45,580 nucleotides of DNA from Moheibacter sp035515075. GTDB taxonomy: Bacteria > Bacteroidota > Bacteroidia > Flavobacteriales > Weeksellaceae. Below the pieces are notes generated by a model that searched no databases, had not been told where the DNA came from, and was given only the letters and a program-made list of their open reading frames with translations. A program made the position numbers and the translations under genes. The DNA lies in NCBI GenBank assembly GCA_035515075.1, contig DATJBZ010000016.1, positions 1 through 45,580 on the forward strand, read 5' to 3'. Shown here piece after piece: positions 1 through 7,847 of the stretch. Positions within the stretch are counted from its first letter, which is position 1. Each line of letters opens with the position of its first letter.

Positions 1-199
1 TTTCGAGTTGGGTCACATAAAACAACAACAAAACCAATGATATGACTATCAAACCGATCCATTGCCCAGAGGTCAAGCTTTGATTCTCTTTAAAGGCTTG
101 GGCGATTGGTCGAAATACCGACAAACCAACCACCAACAATAGCAACCACAACCACCATTGGGTGAATTTCTGTTTTTCGTGGAAATAAATTTTGTTCAT
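1..199 (-). CDS. Small membrane protein, 5' part only (runs off the window)
   Basis: The first 66 codons of a minus-strand gene are visible, starting at an ATG at 199-197 and still open at the window edge. The peptide begins MNKIYFHEKQKF and then has two hydrophobic segments, at about residues 15-29 (rich in Trp, Leu and Val) and 47-62, separated by a polar loop. The short charged N-terminus followed by two closely spaced helices suggests an integral inner-membrane protein. I do not recognise the family and the C-terminus is outside the window. It is divergent from the gene at 381, with a 181-nt spacer that holds promoter-like sequence. Confidence 0.6.
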   Translation of the reverse strand, partial: MNKIYFHEKQKFTQWWLWLLLLVVGLSVFRPIAQAFKENQSLTSGQWIGLIVISLVLLLFYVTQLE

Positions 200-342
200 T
201 TTTTTACTGGGTTGAATTCAATCCATTGAACTTACAATTATTTTGTCACATACCTAGCATTTGAAATTATATTTCCCATCCGCCTAACTTCCAACACATT
301 CAAAATACCCATTTATTTCAAGAAGGCAAAAAAAAGACCTCA

Positions 343-372
343 TTGGGTTGTAGTCAATTTGTTTTATATTTG
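343..372 (+). promoter_or_regulatory. Bacteroidota-type promoter for the gene at 381
   Basis: TTG at 343-345, then 19 nt, then TATATTTG at 365-372. This fits the Flavobacterium/Bacteroides consensus (TTG near -33, TAnnTTTG near -7). Only 8 nt separate the -7 box from the ATG at 381, so the predicted mRNA has almost no leader. Confidence 0.55.
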
Positions 373-380
373 GTGCTGTC

Positions 381-1181
381 ATGAAATATCTTTTTTCAAT
401 TCTGATGGCTTGTTGGGGCGGGACTTTTTTAGCTGCTCAGCAATGGGCATTGATCGATTCCATTCAACTCGACCCCAACGATTTGATTACGGATTTCGAT
501 TCGGATGATTTCAACAATTTGTACTATGTTCGAAATTATTCAGAATTGGTCAAAATCGATGCAGACCACCAGAAAAGAACGCAATTTTCCAACCGAAACT
601 TATTGGAACAACTCAATGTGCAAAATATTTTACAAATCACACTTCGTTCAGGTTTGTTCAATTTGTTGATTTTAGACAATCACCTCAATTTGATCCAAGA
701 TGCCATTCGTTTTCCCATTGAAGGCAACTTCTCGCCCACTTTGACTGCTTTGGTGGACAATAATTTTTTGTGGGGTTTTGATCCTGTGCTTCAAAAATTG
801 GTGCTGTGGAATTACCAAGAACAGCACATCACACGACAATCTACGTTATTGAGTGGCAAAACCCAACACGGTCATTTCAGTCATCTTTTTTACCAAAACA
901 ACCAAATTTATTTGGTCAGTGCAGACAGCATTTTACAATTTGACGAATATGCTGTACTGGAAAAAATTTATCCGATACCGAAGTTTGACCAAATTACTTT
1001 AAAGAATCATATTTTTTATTATTCAGCAGCGGACAAATTGTTTCAATTCGCTTTGGCTGACCAATCGACTACTGCCTTGAATTTGGACCGTTCGTTGGAT
1101 TTTTTCTCCATCAATTTGCCCTATCTATTTGGTTCGAAGGCAGGCGTTATTTATATTTACAAAATCCTAAAATCAGAATAA
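381..1181 (+). CDS. Secreted hypothetical protein, possibly beta-propeller-like
   Basis: 266 residues. The N-terminus is a clear Sec signal peptide (hydrophobic stretch at about residues 4-18, probable cleavage after FLAA). The mature part has no Cys and is rich in short alternating hydrophobic strands with recurring aromatic/Asp/Asn turns, for example around residues 45-60, 90-110, 125-150 and 170-185. This looks like an irregular beta-propeller, but no named family motif is seen. Its stop is 1 nt before the ATG of the deoxynucleoside kinase gene, so the two are co-transcribed from the promoter at 343-372. Function unknown; an envelope location is inferred from the signal peptide only. Confidence 0.75.
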   Translation: MKYLFSILMACWGGTFLAAQQWALIDSIQLDPNDLITDFDSDDFNNLYYVRNYSELVKIDADHQKRTQFSNRNLLEQLNVQNILQITLRSGLFNLLILDNHLNLIQDAIRFPIEGNFSPTLTALVDNNFLWGFDPVLQKLVLWNYQEQHITRQSTLLSGKTQHGHFSHLFYQNNQIYLVSADSILQFDEYAVLEKIYPIPKFDQITLKNHIFYYSAADKLFQFALADQSTTALNLDRSLDFFSINLPYLFGSKAGVIYIYKILKSE

Positions 1182-1182
1182 A

Positions 1183-1797
1183 ATGCATATCGCAATTGCT
1201 GGAAATATTGGCGCTGGAAAAACAACCTTGACCCAATTGTTGGCCAAAAACTTCAATTGGAAAGCACAGTATGAAGCTGTTGACAACAATCCTTATTTGG
1301 ATGATTTTTACAACGACATGGAAAAGTGGTCGTTCAATCTTCAAATTTACTTTTTGGGCAGTCGTTTCAACCAAATCAAAGAAATCAGAGAAAGTGGGTT
1401 GGACATCATTCAAGACCGAACCATCCATGAAGACGCGCATATTTTCGCCAACAACTTGCACGACATGGGTTTGCTGATGACGCGGGATTATGAAAATTAT
1501 TTGACGGTTTTTAATTTGATGAATTCGTTTGTACAAGCTCCTGATTTATTGATTTACTTGCGTGCATCCATCCCGACTTTGGTCCAACAAATTCAAATGC
1601 GTGGCAGGGATTATGAAAGCTCGATCAGCATTGACTATTTGAGCCGTTTGAACGAAAAGTACGAAAGTTGGATAAAGACCTATGACGAAGGTAAATTACT
1701 GATCATCGATGTAGACAATTTGGACTTTGTCAACCGCCCAGAAGATTTGAGTTTGATTTACGACAAGGTGGATGCGGAAATCAATGGCTTATTTTAA
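1183..1797 (+). CDS. Deoxynucleoside kinase (dNK/dCK/dGK family)
   Basis: 204 residues, the usual length for bacterial deoxynucleoside kinases. It phosphorylates deoxynucleosides with ATP as the first salvage step towards dNTPs, in the cytoplasm. Visible motifs: P-loop GNIGAGKTT at residues 7-15; the DR pair in QDRTIHED (residues 77-84), matching the family's substrate-binding Asp-Arg; and an Arg-rich lid RGRD near residues 140-143. Which base it prefers (dA, dG or dC) cannot be read from the sequence. It is the second gene of a two-gene operon with the secreted hypothetical protein upstream (1-nt gap) and is followed by a strong bidirectional terminator. Confidence 0.9.
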   Translation: MHIAIAGNIGAGKTTLTQLLAKNFNWKAQYEAVDNNPYLDDFYNDMEKWSFNLQIYFLGSRFNQIKEIRESGLDIIQDRTIHEDAHIFANNLHDMGLLMTRDYENYLTVFNLMNSFVQAPDLLIYLRASIPTLVQQIQMRGRDYESSISIDYLSRLNEKYESWIKTYDEGKLLIIDVDNLDFVNRPEDLSLIYDKVDAEINGLF

Positions 1798-1854
1798 AGA
1801 ATGAGTCGAATTTTACACATTGAATGGCATCAACATTCAATTCAAAAAACAAAA

Positions 1855-1886
1855 AAAGAGCGTTAAAATTACCTTTAACGCTCTTT
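1855..1886. terminator. Bidirectional intrinsic terminator (kinase / TonB receptor)
   Basis: Perfect 13-bp inverted repeat AAAGAGCGTTAAA (1855-1867) and TTTAACGCTCTTT (1874-1886) with a 6-nt loop. It is preceded by A-rich and followed by T-rich sequence, so it can stop transcription of both convergent genes. Confidence 0.85.
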
Positions 1887-1907
1887 TCTCTTTTTATAAT
1901 AAGGATT

Positions 1908-4352
1908 TTACATTCCTACTCCTTCTGAATCAAAGTCTTCGCTTTGTGCTTTTTGTTCCGCCCTTCTTTGTTCTCTTTTCGATTGGTTGAATCGATAAGA
2001 AAGCGTGACATTGACCGAACGAACGCCCCAACGGAATTCTCTATCGATATAGAAATCTTCACCATAAGATTTCATTTTCATCCCGCGTGTATTAAACACA
2101 TCCCTTACACCTGCTGTGATGGTCGCATTGTCATTCCAAAAATCTTTGCTCAATGAAAAATCTACGCCATACATTGGTTTTCTTTCAGAATGGGCCGTTT
2201 TGCTACCACCTCGGTACATCCCTGAAAGCTGCAAATTGAATTTTGAAGGCAATGTAAAAGTATTGCTCAATCGTCCAAACCAACTGAATCCATCACCATC
2301 AAAACTGGTGGTTCTAATTACAGTTTCTCCATTTGAATTCTCCAATTCTTGGCGGTATTCTCCTTCTGTTTTGTAACCAAATAAATTGACATTCCCCATC
2401 ACGTTCCACCATTTTGCCGGACGAACAGTGAAGGTCAAATCTCCACCAAAACGTTCATCTGTTCCCACGTTGATCGGCGTAGAAATCAAAGCACCTTCTG
2501 CATTGATCGTTTGAAAGCGTTGGATGTTGTCTTTGGTGCGAGAATAGTACACATTGGGCGTCAACATCAACTTTCCGATTTTCATTACATAAGAAACTTC
2601 GTACGAATCGGTATATTGTGGGTTCAAATCCGGGTTTCCAATGCGCATGTTTCGGTTGTCAGCATAAGATGAATAAGGGATCAAATCCCAACCGCTTGGA
2701 CGTCGAACTCTTCGGCTATAGCTCGCTTGCAATTGTGCATTGTCATTGAATTCATAATTCAAAAACAAACTTGGAAAGAAATCCACATAATTCTTGGTCG
2801 TCGTATTGTGGTTCAAAATTGACTTCACGGTGATATCTGAGTTCTCCATTCTCAAACCTGCAAAAAACGAAAAATCACCAAACCCTTGCCCATATTGCGC
2901 ATAAGCAGCATAAATATTTTGACGGTAATCCGTTCTATTGAAAAATTCTGGCACAGCCACCCATTCGTCATTGTGCAATTGGTCCACTTTAAAGTCCGTC
3001 AAAAAGTTAGTAAATTCTCCCCTTGCTCCCAATTCCAAACGCCCTTTCTCTCCAAATGGATAGGCATAATCCGTGGTCATGATCACTGAATTTCGGTATT
3101 CGTTGTTCAATGCATTTTCTGTGGTCGCAATCGATGGTCCATTTTCATAAAACATTCCATTTTCTTTCTTTTCCGAATAATTGGCACGCACATCCACATT
3201 CAATTCGTGTCCACGGTCAAACTCATGTTTGTAATTGAAATTCCCTTCGACATGGTAACTGTCGTCCAATTCATCTTGTGAACGCAATGACTCTGTCACC
3301 AACACCATGTCTTGATCATAATCATCGTAGTAAATGTTCGATTGATTTTTGTTGTCACCATTTCTGAAACTTCCTGAAATACCAAAAGTGTTTTTTTCAT
3401 CCAAGAAAAATTCAGTTCCTAACAAACCGTTAAATCCTTGTCTGATCCAATTTCCTTTGCCATCCATTTTTTCATAATTCGGCACGCGGTTTTCGTCAAA
3501 ACGCGTGGTCATTGAATTCCTTCTATTTTCTCTGTCCGCATATCGGTAACCAAAATTGGTGAAATGATTCCATTTTCCTGTTCGGTAATTCAAATTCACA
3601 GAACCACCCACAGTCGTTGGCGTTCCACCATTCAAATTCACAGAACCATTCAATCCTTTCAATTTTCCTTTTTTCAAAACAATGTTGATGATACCAGCTG
3701 CTCCTTCCGCTTCAAATCGCGCAGATGGATTCGTGATTACTTCTACTCGGTCCACAATGTCCGCGGGTAAATTTTGCAAAGCTTGTGCAGGATCGGACAT
3801 ACCAATCAAAGAGGATGGCTTTCCATCGATCAAAATACGCACATTCTCATTTCCTCTCAGACTTACATTTCCTTCGCCATCGACCTGAACAGAAGGCACA
3901 TTGTCCAAAGCATCAGACAAAGAGCTTCCTTTGGCCATCGCATCTTGTGACATATCGTAAACTTTTTTGTCCAACTCCATTTTGTACAACGCATTGCTAC
4001 CCGTAATAGTTGCAGTCGCCAAGGCAACGACCTGATCCTCCTTCAAAACAATGGTTTCCAATTGAATATTTTTGGTAATCGACACTTGCTTTTCGAAAGT
4101 AGTTCCAGAAAATGACTCGATGAACAACAAATAATCCCCAGCAGAAATGTCCAAAGAAAACTCTCCTTTTTCATTGGTATAATCCTCGACCAACACATCA
4201 AAAGTGCTTGGATTTTGTAAAGAAACAAAGGCAAATTCCTGTGGGACATTTTGCGCATCAGTCACTTTTCCTTTGACTTGATAATTTTGTGCCAATGCAA
4301 AAAGCATTGTAAATGTAAAAATTGTAGTAAGAATTTTTTTAATTAACATCAT
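1908..4352 (-). CDS. TonB-dependent receptor, outer membrane beta-barrel family
   Basis: About 814 residues from the chosen start. After the signal peptide (MMLIKKILTTIFTF...ALAQ) come a carboxypeptidase-like regulatory beta-sandwich domain (about residues 20-105), a plug domain (about 115-225, including VSLRGNENVRILIDGKPS) and a long beta-barrel ending in an aromatic-rich strand followed by a charged tail. This is the layout of the Bacteroidota barrel family often annotated as OMP_b-brl_3 receptors, which import substrates with TonB energy. The substrate is unknown. The frame is open up to 4385, but the promoter-like box at 4383-4390 would place the transcript start inside that extension, so I use the ATG at 4352 (4349 is equally possible). 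The Spy-like gene lies upstream on the same strand. Confidence 0.85.
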   Translation of the reverse strand: MMLIKKILTTIFTFTMLFALAQNYQVKGKVTDAQNVPQEFAFVSLQNPSTFDVLVEDYTNEKGEFSLDISAGDYLLFIESFSGTTFEKQVSITKNIQLETIVLKEDQVVALATATITGSNALYKMELDKKVYDMSQDAMAKGSSLSDALDNVPSVQVDGEGNVSLRGNENVRILIDGKPSSLIGMSDPAQALQNLPADIVDRVEVITNPSARFEAEGAAGIINIVLKKGKLKGLNGSVNLNGGTPTTVGGSVNLNYRTGKWNHFTNFGYRYADRENRRNSMTTRFDENRVPNYEKMDGKGNWIRQGFNGLLGTEFFLDEKNTFGISGSFRNGDNKNQSNIYYDDYDQDMVLVTESLRSQDELDDSYHVEGNFNYKHEFDRGHELNVDVRANYSEKKENGMFYENGPSIATTENALNNEYRNSVIMTTDYAYPFGEKGRLELGARGEFTNFLTDFKVDQLHNDEWVAVPEFFNRTDYRQNIYAAYAQYGQGFGDFSFFAGLRMENSDITVKSILNHNTTTKNYVDFFPSLFLNYEFNDNAQLQASYSRRVRRPSGWDLIPYSSYADNRNMRIGNPDLNPQYTDSYEVSYVMKIGKLMLTPNVYYSRTKDNIQRFQTINAEGALISTPINVGTDERFGGDLTFTVRPAKWWNVMGNVNLFGYKTEGEYRQELENSNGETVIRTTSFDGDGFSWFGRLSNTFTLPSKFNLQLSGMYRGGSKTAHSERKPMYGVDFSLSKDFWNDNATITAGVRDVFNTRGMKMKSYGEDFYIDREFRWGVRSVNVTLSYRFNQSKREQRRAEQKAQSEDFDSEGVGM

Positions 4353-4375
4353 ATGATTTAAAATTTTCAATAAAA

Positions 4376-4398
4376 ATGCCTTCAAAAATAGAAGGCAT
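4376..4398 (-). terminator. Terminator of the Spy-like gene with an embedded -7 box
   Basis: On the minus strand, ATGCCTTC (4398-4391), a 7-nt loop and GAAGGCAT (4383-4376) are followed by TTTTTA, a typical intrinsic terminator 25 nt after the stop of the gene at 4423. The loop and the start of the second arm contain TATTTTTG (4390-4383), a match to the -7 promoter consensus for the receptor gene. Confidence 0.65.
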
Positions 4399-4422
4399 AG
4401 CTAAACAGTTATTTTGAAATAT

Positions 4423-4794
4423 TTATTGAGACAATTTGTTTTCCGCAGCCATTTGCGCTTGCTTCCTTTTCTCAACCAAATTATCGTATTTGTCCAACTG
4501 ACCTTTGGTCAATACAGCACGCATCTCCAATCGCTCTTCTTCAGACAATTGGTTCAATTGCTCTCTCGTTGCCGTTGAACGAATGGCTACTTTCTGTTCT
4601 CCGTACTTTTCAGAAATTGCCAAAATGGATGCTTTTTGTGCTTCCGAAAGGCCCAATTCGATGACCATTCGGTCCAAATTATTGACTTTTCTTTCCAATT
4701 GCTGTGCAGGAGCTTCCTGCATTTCTGTTTTTTGTTGGGCATTTGAAATCCCAGTAAACACCAGAAAAACAACAATCCATGCTATTTTTTTCAT
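4423..4794 (-). CDS. Small exported protein, Spy/CpxP-like
   Basis: 123 residues from the ATG at 4794. The frame extends 10 codons upstream, but the sequence MKKIAWIVVFLVF is a typical signal peptide start. Cleavage is probable after SNA. The mature protein is all-helical and highly charged, with a predicted helix-turn-helix LGLSEAQKASILAISEKY and later LTKGQLDKYDNLVEKRK, which resembles the LTxxQ repeats of the Spy/CpxP family of periplasmic chaperone and stress proteins. It lies 70 nt upstream of the TonB-dependent receptor gene, with a terminator between, so it may be expressed separately. Function is inferred from the fold pattern only. Confidence 0.7.
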   Translation of the reverse strand: MKKIAWIVVFLVFTGISNAQQKTEMQEAPAQQLERKVNNLDRMVIELGLSEAQKASILAISEKYGEQKVAIRSTATREQLNQLSEEERLEMRAVLTKGQLDKYDNLVEKRKQAQMAAENKLSQ

Positions 4795-4870
4795 ATCGTA
4801 AAAGTTGAAAAATTTATCTGCCAATAATAAACCAATAATATCAATTGTACTGATAAGTTTTTGTTAAACT

Positions 4871-6349
4871 TTAATAAGCTTTAGCAAAAAGCACTTTGAA
4901 CTGTGCTGGTTTTCCAGAATAAAAATCCACTTTCCCTGTCAAATCCACTTCATCAAACGGAATACAACGGATCGTCGCTTTGGTTTCTTGTTGAACTTTC
5001 GCTTCCGTTTCATCGTCACCGTCCCAATAAGCTGAAACAAATCCACCTTTCCCTTCCAGTACTTCTTTGAATTCGTCATAAGTTTCTACTTCCGTAATGT
5101 GATCGTCTCTGTACTGTTTGGCTTTTTGAAAGATATTTTCTTGCATTTCATCCAATTTCAACACGATATTGTCTGCCAAACCATCCAATGGCTCAAATGA
5201 TTTTTCCATGGTGTCTCTTCTTGCCATTTCCACTTGCCCATTTTCCAAATCTCTCGGTCCAATGGCAATTCGCAACGGCACACCTTTCAATTCATATTCA
5301 TTGAATTTCCAACCTGGTTTGGTTTGGTCATCATCGTCATATTTCACAGCAACATTTTTGGCTTTCAATTCTGCTACCAAATTTTTGGCGACTTCGTCCA
5401 CAGCCAAGCGCTGCTCTTCATTGCGGTAAATCGGCACAATCACCACTTGAATCGGCGCCAATTTTGGTGGCAAAACCAATCCAAAATCATCAGAATGCGT
5501 CATGATCAACGCACCGATCAAACGGGTAGAAACGCCCCAAGAAGTAGCCCAAACGTGTTCTAACTTTCCTTCTGCAGTCGCAAACTTCACATCAAACGCC
5601 TTGGCGAAGTTCTGTCCCAAAAAGTGAGAAGTTCCCGCTTGCAAAGCTTTTCCATCTTGCATCAAAGCCTCAATGCACAAAGTCTCCACCGCACCTGCAA
5701 AGCGTTCGCTGGGAGTTTTCTTTCCTTTGACCACTGGAATCCCCATGAAATTTTCAGCAAACTCAGCATAAACCTCCAACATTTGGTTCGTTTCAGCCAT
5801 GGCTTCATCGCTTGTCGCATGCGCCGTATGTCCTTCTTGCCAAAGGAATTCAGCCGTTCTCAAAAACAAACGCGTTCTCATTTCCCAACGCACCACGTTG
5901 GCCCATTGGTTGATCAAAATCGGCAAATCTCTGTAAGACTGTATCCAATTTTTATAGGTACTCCAAATGATCGCTTCGGACGTAGGACGCACCACCAATT
6001 CTTCTTCCAATTTGGCTTGAGGATCCACCATCAATTTCCCAGGATTGTCTGGATCGTTTTTCAAACGATAGTGGGTCACTACAGCACATTCCTTAGCGAA
6101 ACCTTCTGCGTTTTTCTCTTCTGCCTCAAACAAACTTTTGGGTACAAACAAAGGAAAGTAAGCGTTTTGGTGTCCTGTTTCTTTGAACATTCGGTCCAAT
6201 TCTGCTTGCATTTTTTCCCAAATTGCATAGCCATAAGGTTTGATCACCATACAGCCTCGTACTTGAGAATTCTCAGCCATACCCGTCTGGGTGACCAATT
6301 CGTTGTACCATTTTGAATAATCTTCGCTTCTTGCGGTCAGTTTTGCCAT
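4871..6349 (-). CDS. proS: Prolyl-tRNA synthetase, archaeal/eukaryal (type 3) form
   Basis: 492 residues. Attaches proline to tRNA-Pro in the cytoplasm. Class II motifs are visible: RPTSE at 121-125, motif 2 around RWEMRTRLFLRTAEF (154-168) and motif 3 around GVSTRLIGALIM. There is no YbaK editing insertion between motifs 2 and 3, which separates it from the E. coli-type enzyme, and the protein ends in Tyr as many archaeal-type ProRS do. In the C-terminal domain only one Cys (TIRCIP) remains where zinc-binding family members have several, so the zinc site is probably absent. It has its own ATG (6349) and is divergent from the lipoprotein gene at 6485. Confidence 0.95.
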   Translation of the reverse strand: MAKLTARSEDYSKWYNELVTQTGMAENSQVRGCMVIKPYGYAIWEKMQAELDRMFKETGHQNAYFPLFVPKSLFEAEEKNAEGFAKECAVVTHYRLKNDPDNPGKLMVDPQAKLEEELVVRPTSEAIIWSTYKNWIQSYRDLPILINQWANVVRWEMRTRLFLRTAEFLWQEGHTAHATSDEAMAETNQMLEVYAEFAENFMGIPVVKGKKTPSERFAGAVETLCIEALMQDGKALQAGTSHFLGQNFAKAFDVKFATAEGKLEHVWATSWGVSTRLIGALIMTHSDDFGLVLPPKLAPIQVVIVPIYRNEEQRLAVDEVAKNLVAELKAKNVAVKYDDDDQTKPGWKFNEYELKGVPLRIAIGPRDLENGQVEMARRDTMEKSFEPLDGLADNIVLKLDEMQENIFQKAKQYRDDHITEVETYDEFKEVLEGKGGFVSAYWDGDDETEAKVQQETKATIRCIPFDEVDLTGKVDFYSGKPAQFKVLFAKAY

Positions 6350-6432
6350 TTTATTTCATTGATTATTGGAATTAAACTTATTTTGTTGGCACAAATATTG
6401 CCATATTTGTAATATATTGTACCACCTTTCGA

Positions 6433-6448
6433 GCATCATGCATGATGC
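6433..6448. promoter_or_regulatory. 16-bp perfect palindrome in the proS / lipoprotein spacer
   Basis: GCATCATGCATGATGC is fully self-complementary and is flanked by CGAG on the left and CTCG on the right, so it can form an even longer imperfect stem. It lies 36 nt upstream of the ATG at 6485 and 83 nt from the proS start. It could be a dimeric regulator site or a hairpin in the leader RNA; which one is not decided by sequence. Confidence 0.4.
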
Positions 6449-6484
6449 ATCTCGGGTGCAAATTTATAAATTACTAACAGTAAA

Positions 6485-7783
6485 ATGATAAAAATGAGCA
6501 AAGTTTACTTAATTCCTAAAAAAACCTTCCATTATCTGGGCGTTTTGATCTTGATGATGGGAGTCGCTTCGTGTGCTTCCACTCAGTCCACCGCTGCTGT
6601 GAGTGGCGAAACTGATGGAATTTACTACAGTCCTTCCAAAGACGGGCAAGTCGGTGCTCAAACCATGGGTTCAAGCAACAATTATGACATTCAAGTAGGC
6701 AGTCCTTATTTTGATGAAAAAGGCAATGGCGCAGAAGATTTTTATTATGATGAAAACACTTCGAACGCAAGCAATGCCCAACAAAATACAGCTGGCAACA
6801 TCAACATATACAACAATGGAAGCAGTTTGTACACCACCAATACTGGCAATTCAAACTGGGGAAGATACGATGGTTTAGACATTACCATCAACAATTATGG
6901 TTCATATGGATATGGCTGGGGTTCTCCTTTTTGGGGAATGAATTACGGTTATTTTGGTTTGAGCTGGGGATGGGGAGGTTATTATGGATTTAGCCCTTAC
7001 CGCTATTGGGGTTACAACCCTTATTATTGGGGATATTATCCACACTATCACCATGGATATTACGGTGGCTACTATGGAGGATATTATGGTGGATACTACA
7101 ACAATTACTATGGTGGATATCCTGGTTATTACTACAGAGGAAATGCTGTTCATTCTGGCGTGAGACCTGGTTCTAATTTGGCTTATGGTTCTAATTACAG
7201 AAACAATGCTTACAGAAGCAATCCTGCTTACAACAACATCAATCGCTCAGTAAGAACAAGCAGTAGCAATGTCAGAAACAACAATGTTAGAAACGACAAT
7301 TCCAACAATGCTTTGAACGGAAACAGAGCCGTTAGAAGCACCCGCACTGTGGACCAAGGCGTTTCAAACCAAGGAAATGTAAGACAACCATCTGGCAATG
7401 TTCGCACCAATTCAAACACGATAAATCCAGGGGCAAACATCAGACAGAACAACAACCAAGGCAACGTACATCCAACGCGTCCTATCCGTGCGACACCTCC
7501 AGAGAACGTGAGACCTAACACGCCGATTCGTACGCAACAAAATTCACCGATACGTGTACAACAAAATACACCTCAAATTGACAGAGGTAGTGTGAATCAG
7601 CCTACACGCAACAACACGCCCAACATTCGCAACAACAGCAATGCAGGGCAGCAAAGAAATTCAGCACCTTCTATGCGCAACAATTCAACGCCAAACATGA
7701 GATCTTCGGGTGGCATGAACAGTGGCGGAATGAGAAGCTCAGGAAGCGGCGTTCGAAGTTCGGGAGGCTCGATGAGAAGATAA
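6485..7783 (+). CDS. Tyr/Gly- and Asn/Arg-rich low-complexity lipoprotein
   Basis: 432 residues. A type II signal peptide ends in the lipobox VASC (Cys30), so the protein should be lipid-anchored. A second ATG at 6494 is an alternative start. Residues 31-135 are Asn/Ser/Gly-rich, 136-225 are dominated by Tyr, Gly and Trp with a Gly-Gly-Tyr-Tyr repeat at 191-205, and 240-432 are rich in Asn, Arg, Ser and Pro with many R-x-N or N-x-R units and a Gly/Ser/Met/Arg tail. No enzymatic motif is present. Similar proteins near the OmpP1 gene in flavobacteria have been labelled vitellogenin II precursor, which I recall but cannot check. It is probably a surface or envelope structural protein, followed by a terminator and the OmpP1-like gene. 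Confidence 0.8.
   Translation: MIKMSKVYLIPKKTFHYLGVLILMMGVASCASTQSTAAVSGETDGIYYSPSKDGQVGAQTMGSSNNYDIQVGSPYFDEKGNGAEDFYYDENTSNASNAQQNTAGNINIYNNGSSLYTTNTGNSNWGRYDGLDITINNYGSYGYGWGSPFWGMNYGYFGLSWGWGGYYGFSPYRYWGYNPYYWGYYPHYHHGYYGGYYGGYYGGYYNNYYGGYPGYYYRGNAVHSGVRPGSNLAYGSNYRNNAYRSNPAYNNINRSVRTSSSNVRNNNVRNDNSNNALNGNRAVRSTRTVDQGVSNQGNVRQPSGNVRTNSNTINPGANIRQNNNQGNVHPTRPIRATPPENVRPNTPIRTQQNSPIRVQQNTPQIDRGSVNQPTRNNTPNIRNNSNAGQQRNSAPSMRNNSTPNMRSSGGMNSGGMRSSGSGVRSSGGSMRR
7055..7099 (+). repeat. In-frame Gly-Gly-Tyr-Tyr coding repeat
   Basis: Fifteen codons encode G-Y-Y followed by three G-G-Y-Y units (residues 191-205 of the lipoprotein). The nucleotide copies differ at third positions, so this is an old or selected protein repeat and not a fresh slippage product. 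Confidence 0.7.
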
Positions 7784-7794
7784 CAATGATACCG

Positions 7795-7824
7795 AGAGCC
7801 TATTGAATCAATAGGCTCTTTTTT
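7795..7824 (+). terminator. Intrinsic terminator after the lipoprotein gene
   Basis: Perfect 11-bp stem AGAGCCTATTG (7795-7805) and CAATAGGCTCT (7809-7819) with a 3-nt loop, followed by a T run to 7824. It starts 11 nt after the stop codon. Confidence 0.85.
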
Positions 7825-7847
7825 AATTTCTATAATTTTATTACAAC

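Noticed and set aside
5624..6316. A 230-codon plus-strand open frame inside proS
   Set aside because: It is fully antisense to a complete prolyl-tRNA synthetase gene, is rich in His, Phe, Ser and Arg as shadow frames typically are, and has no recognisable fold.
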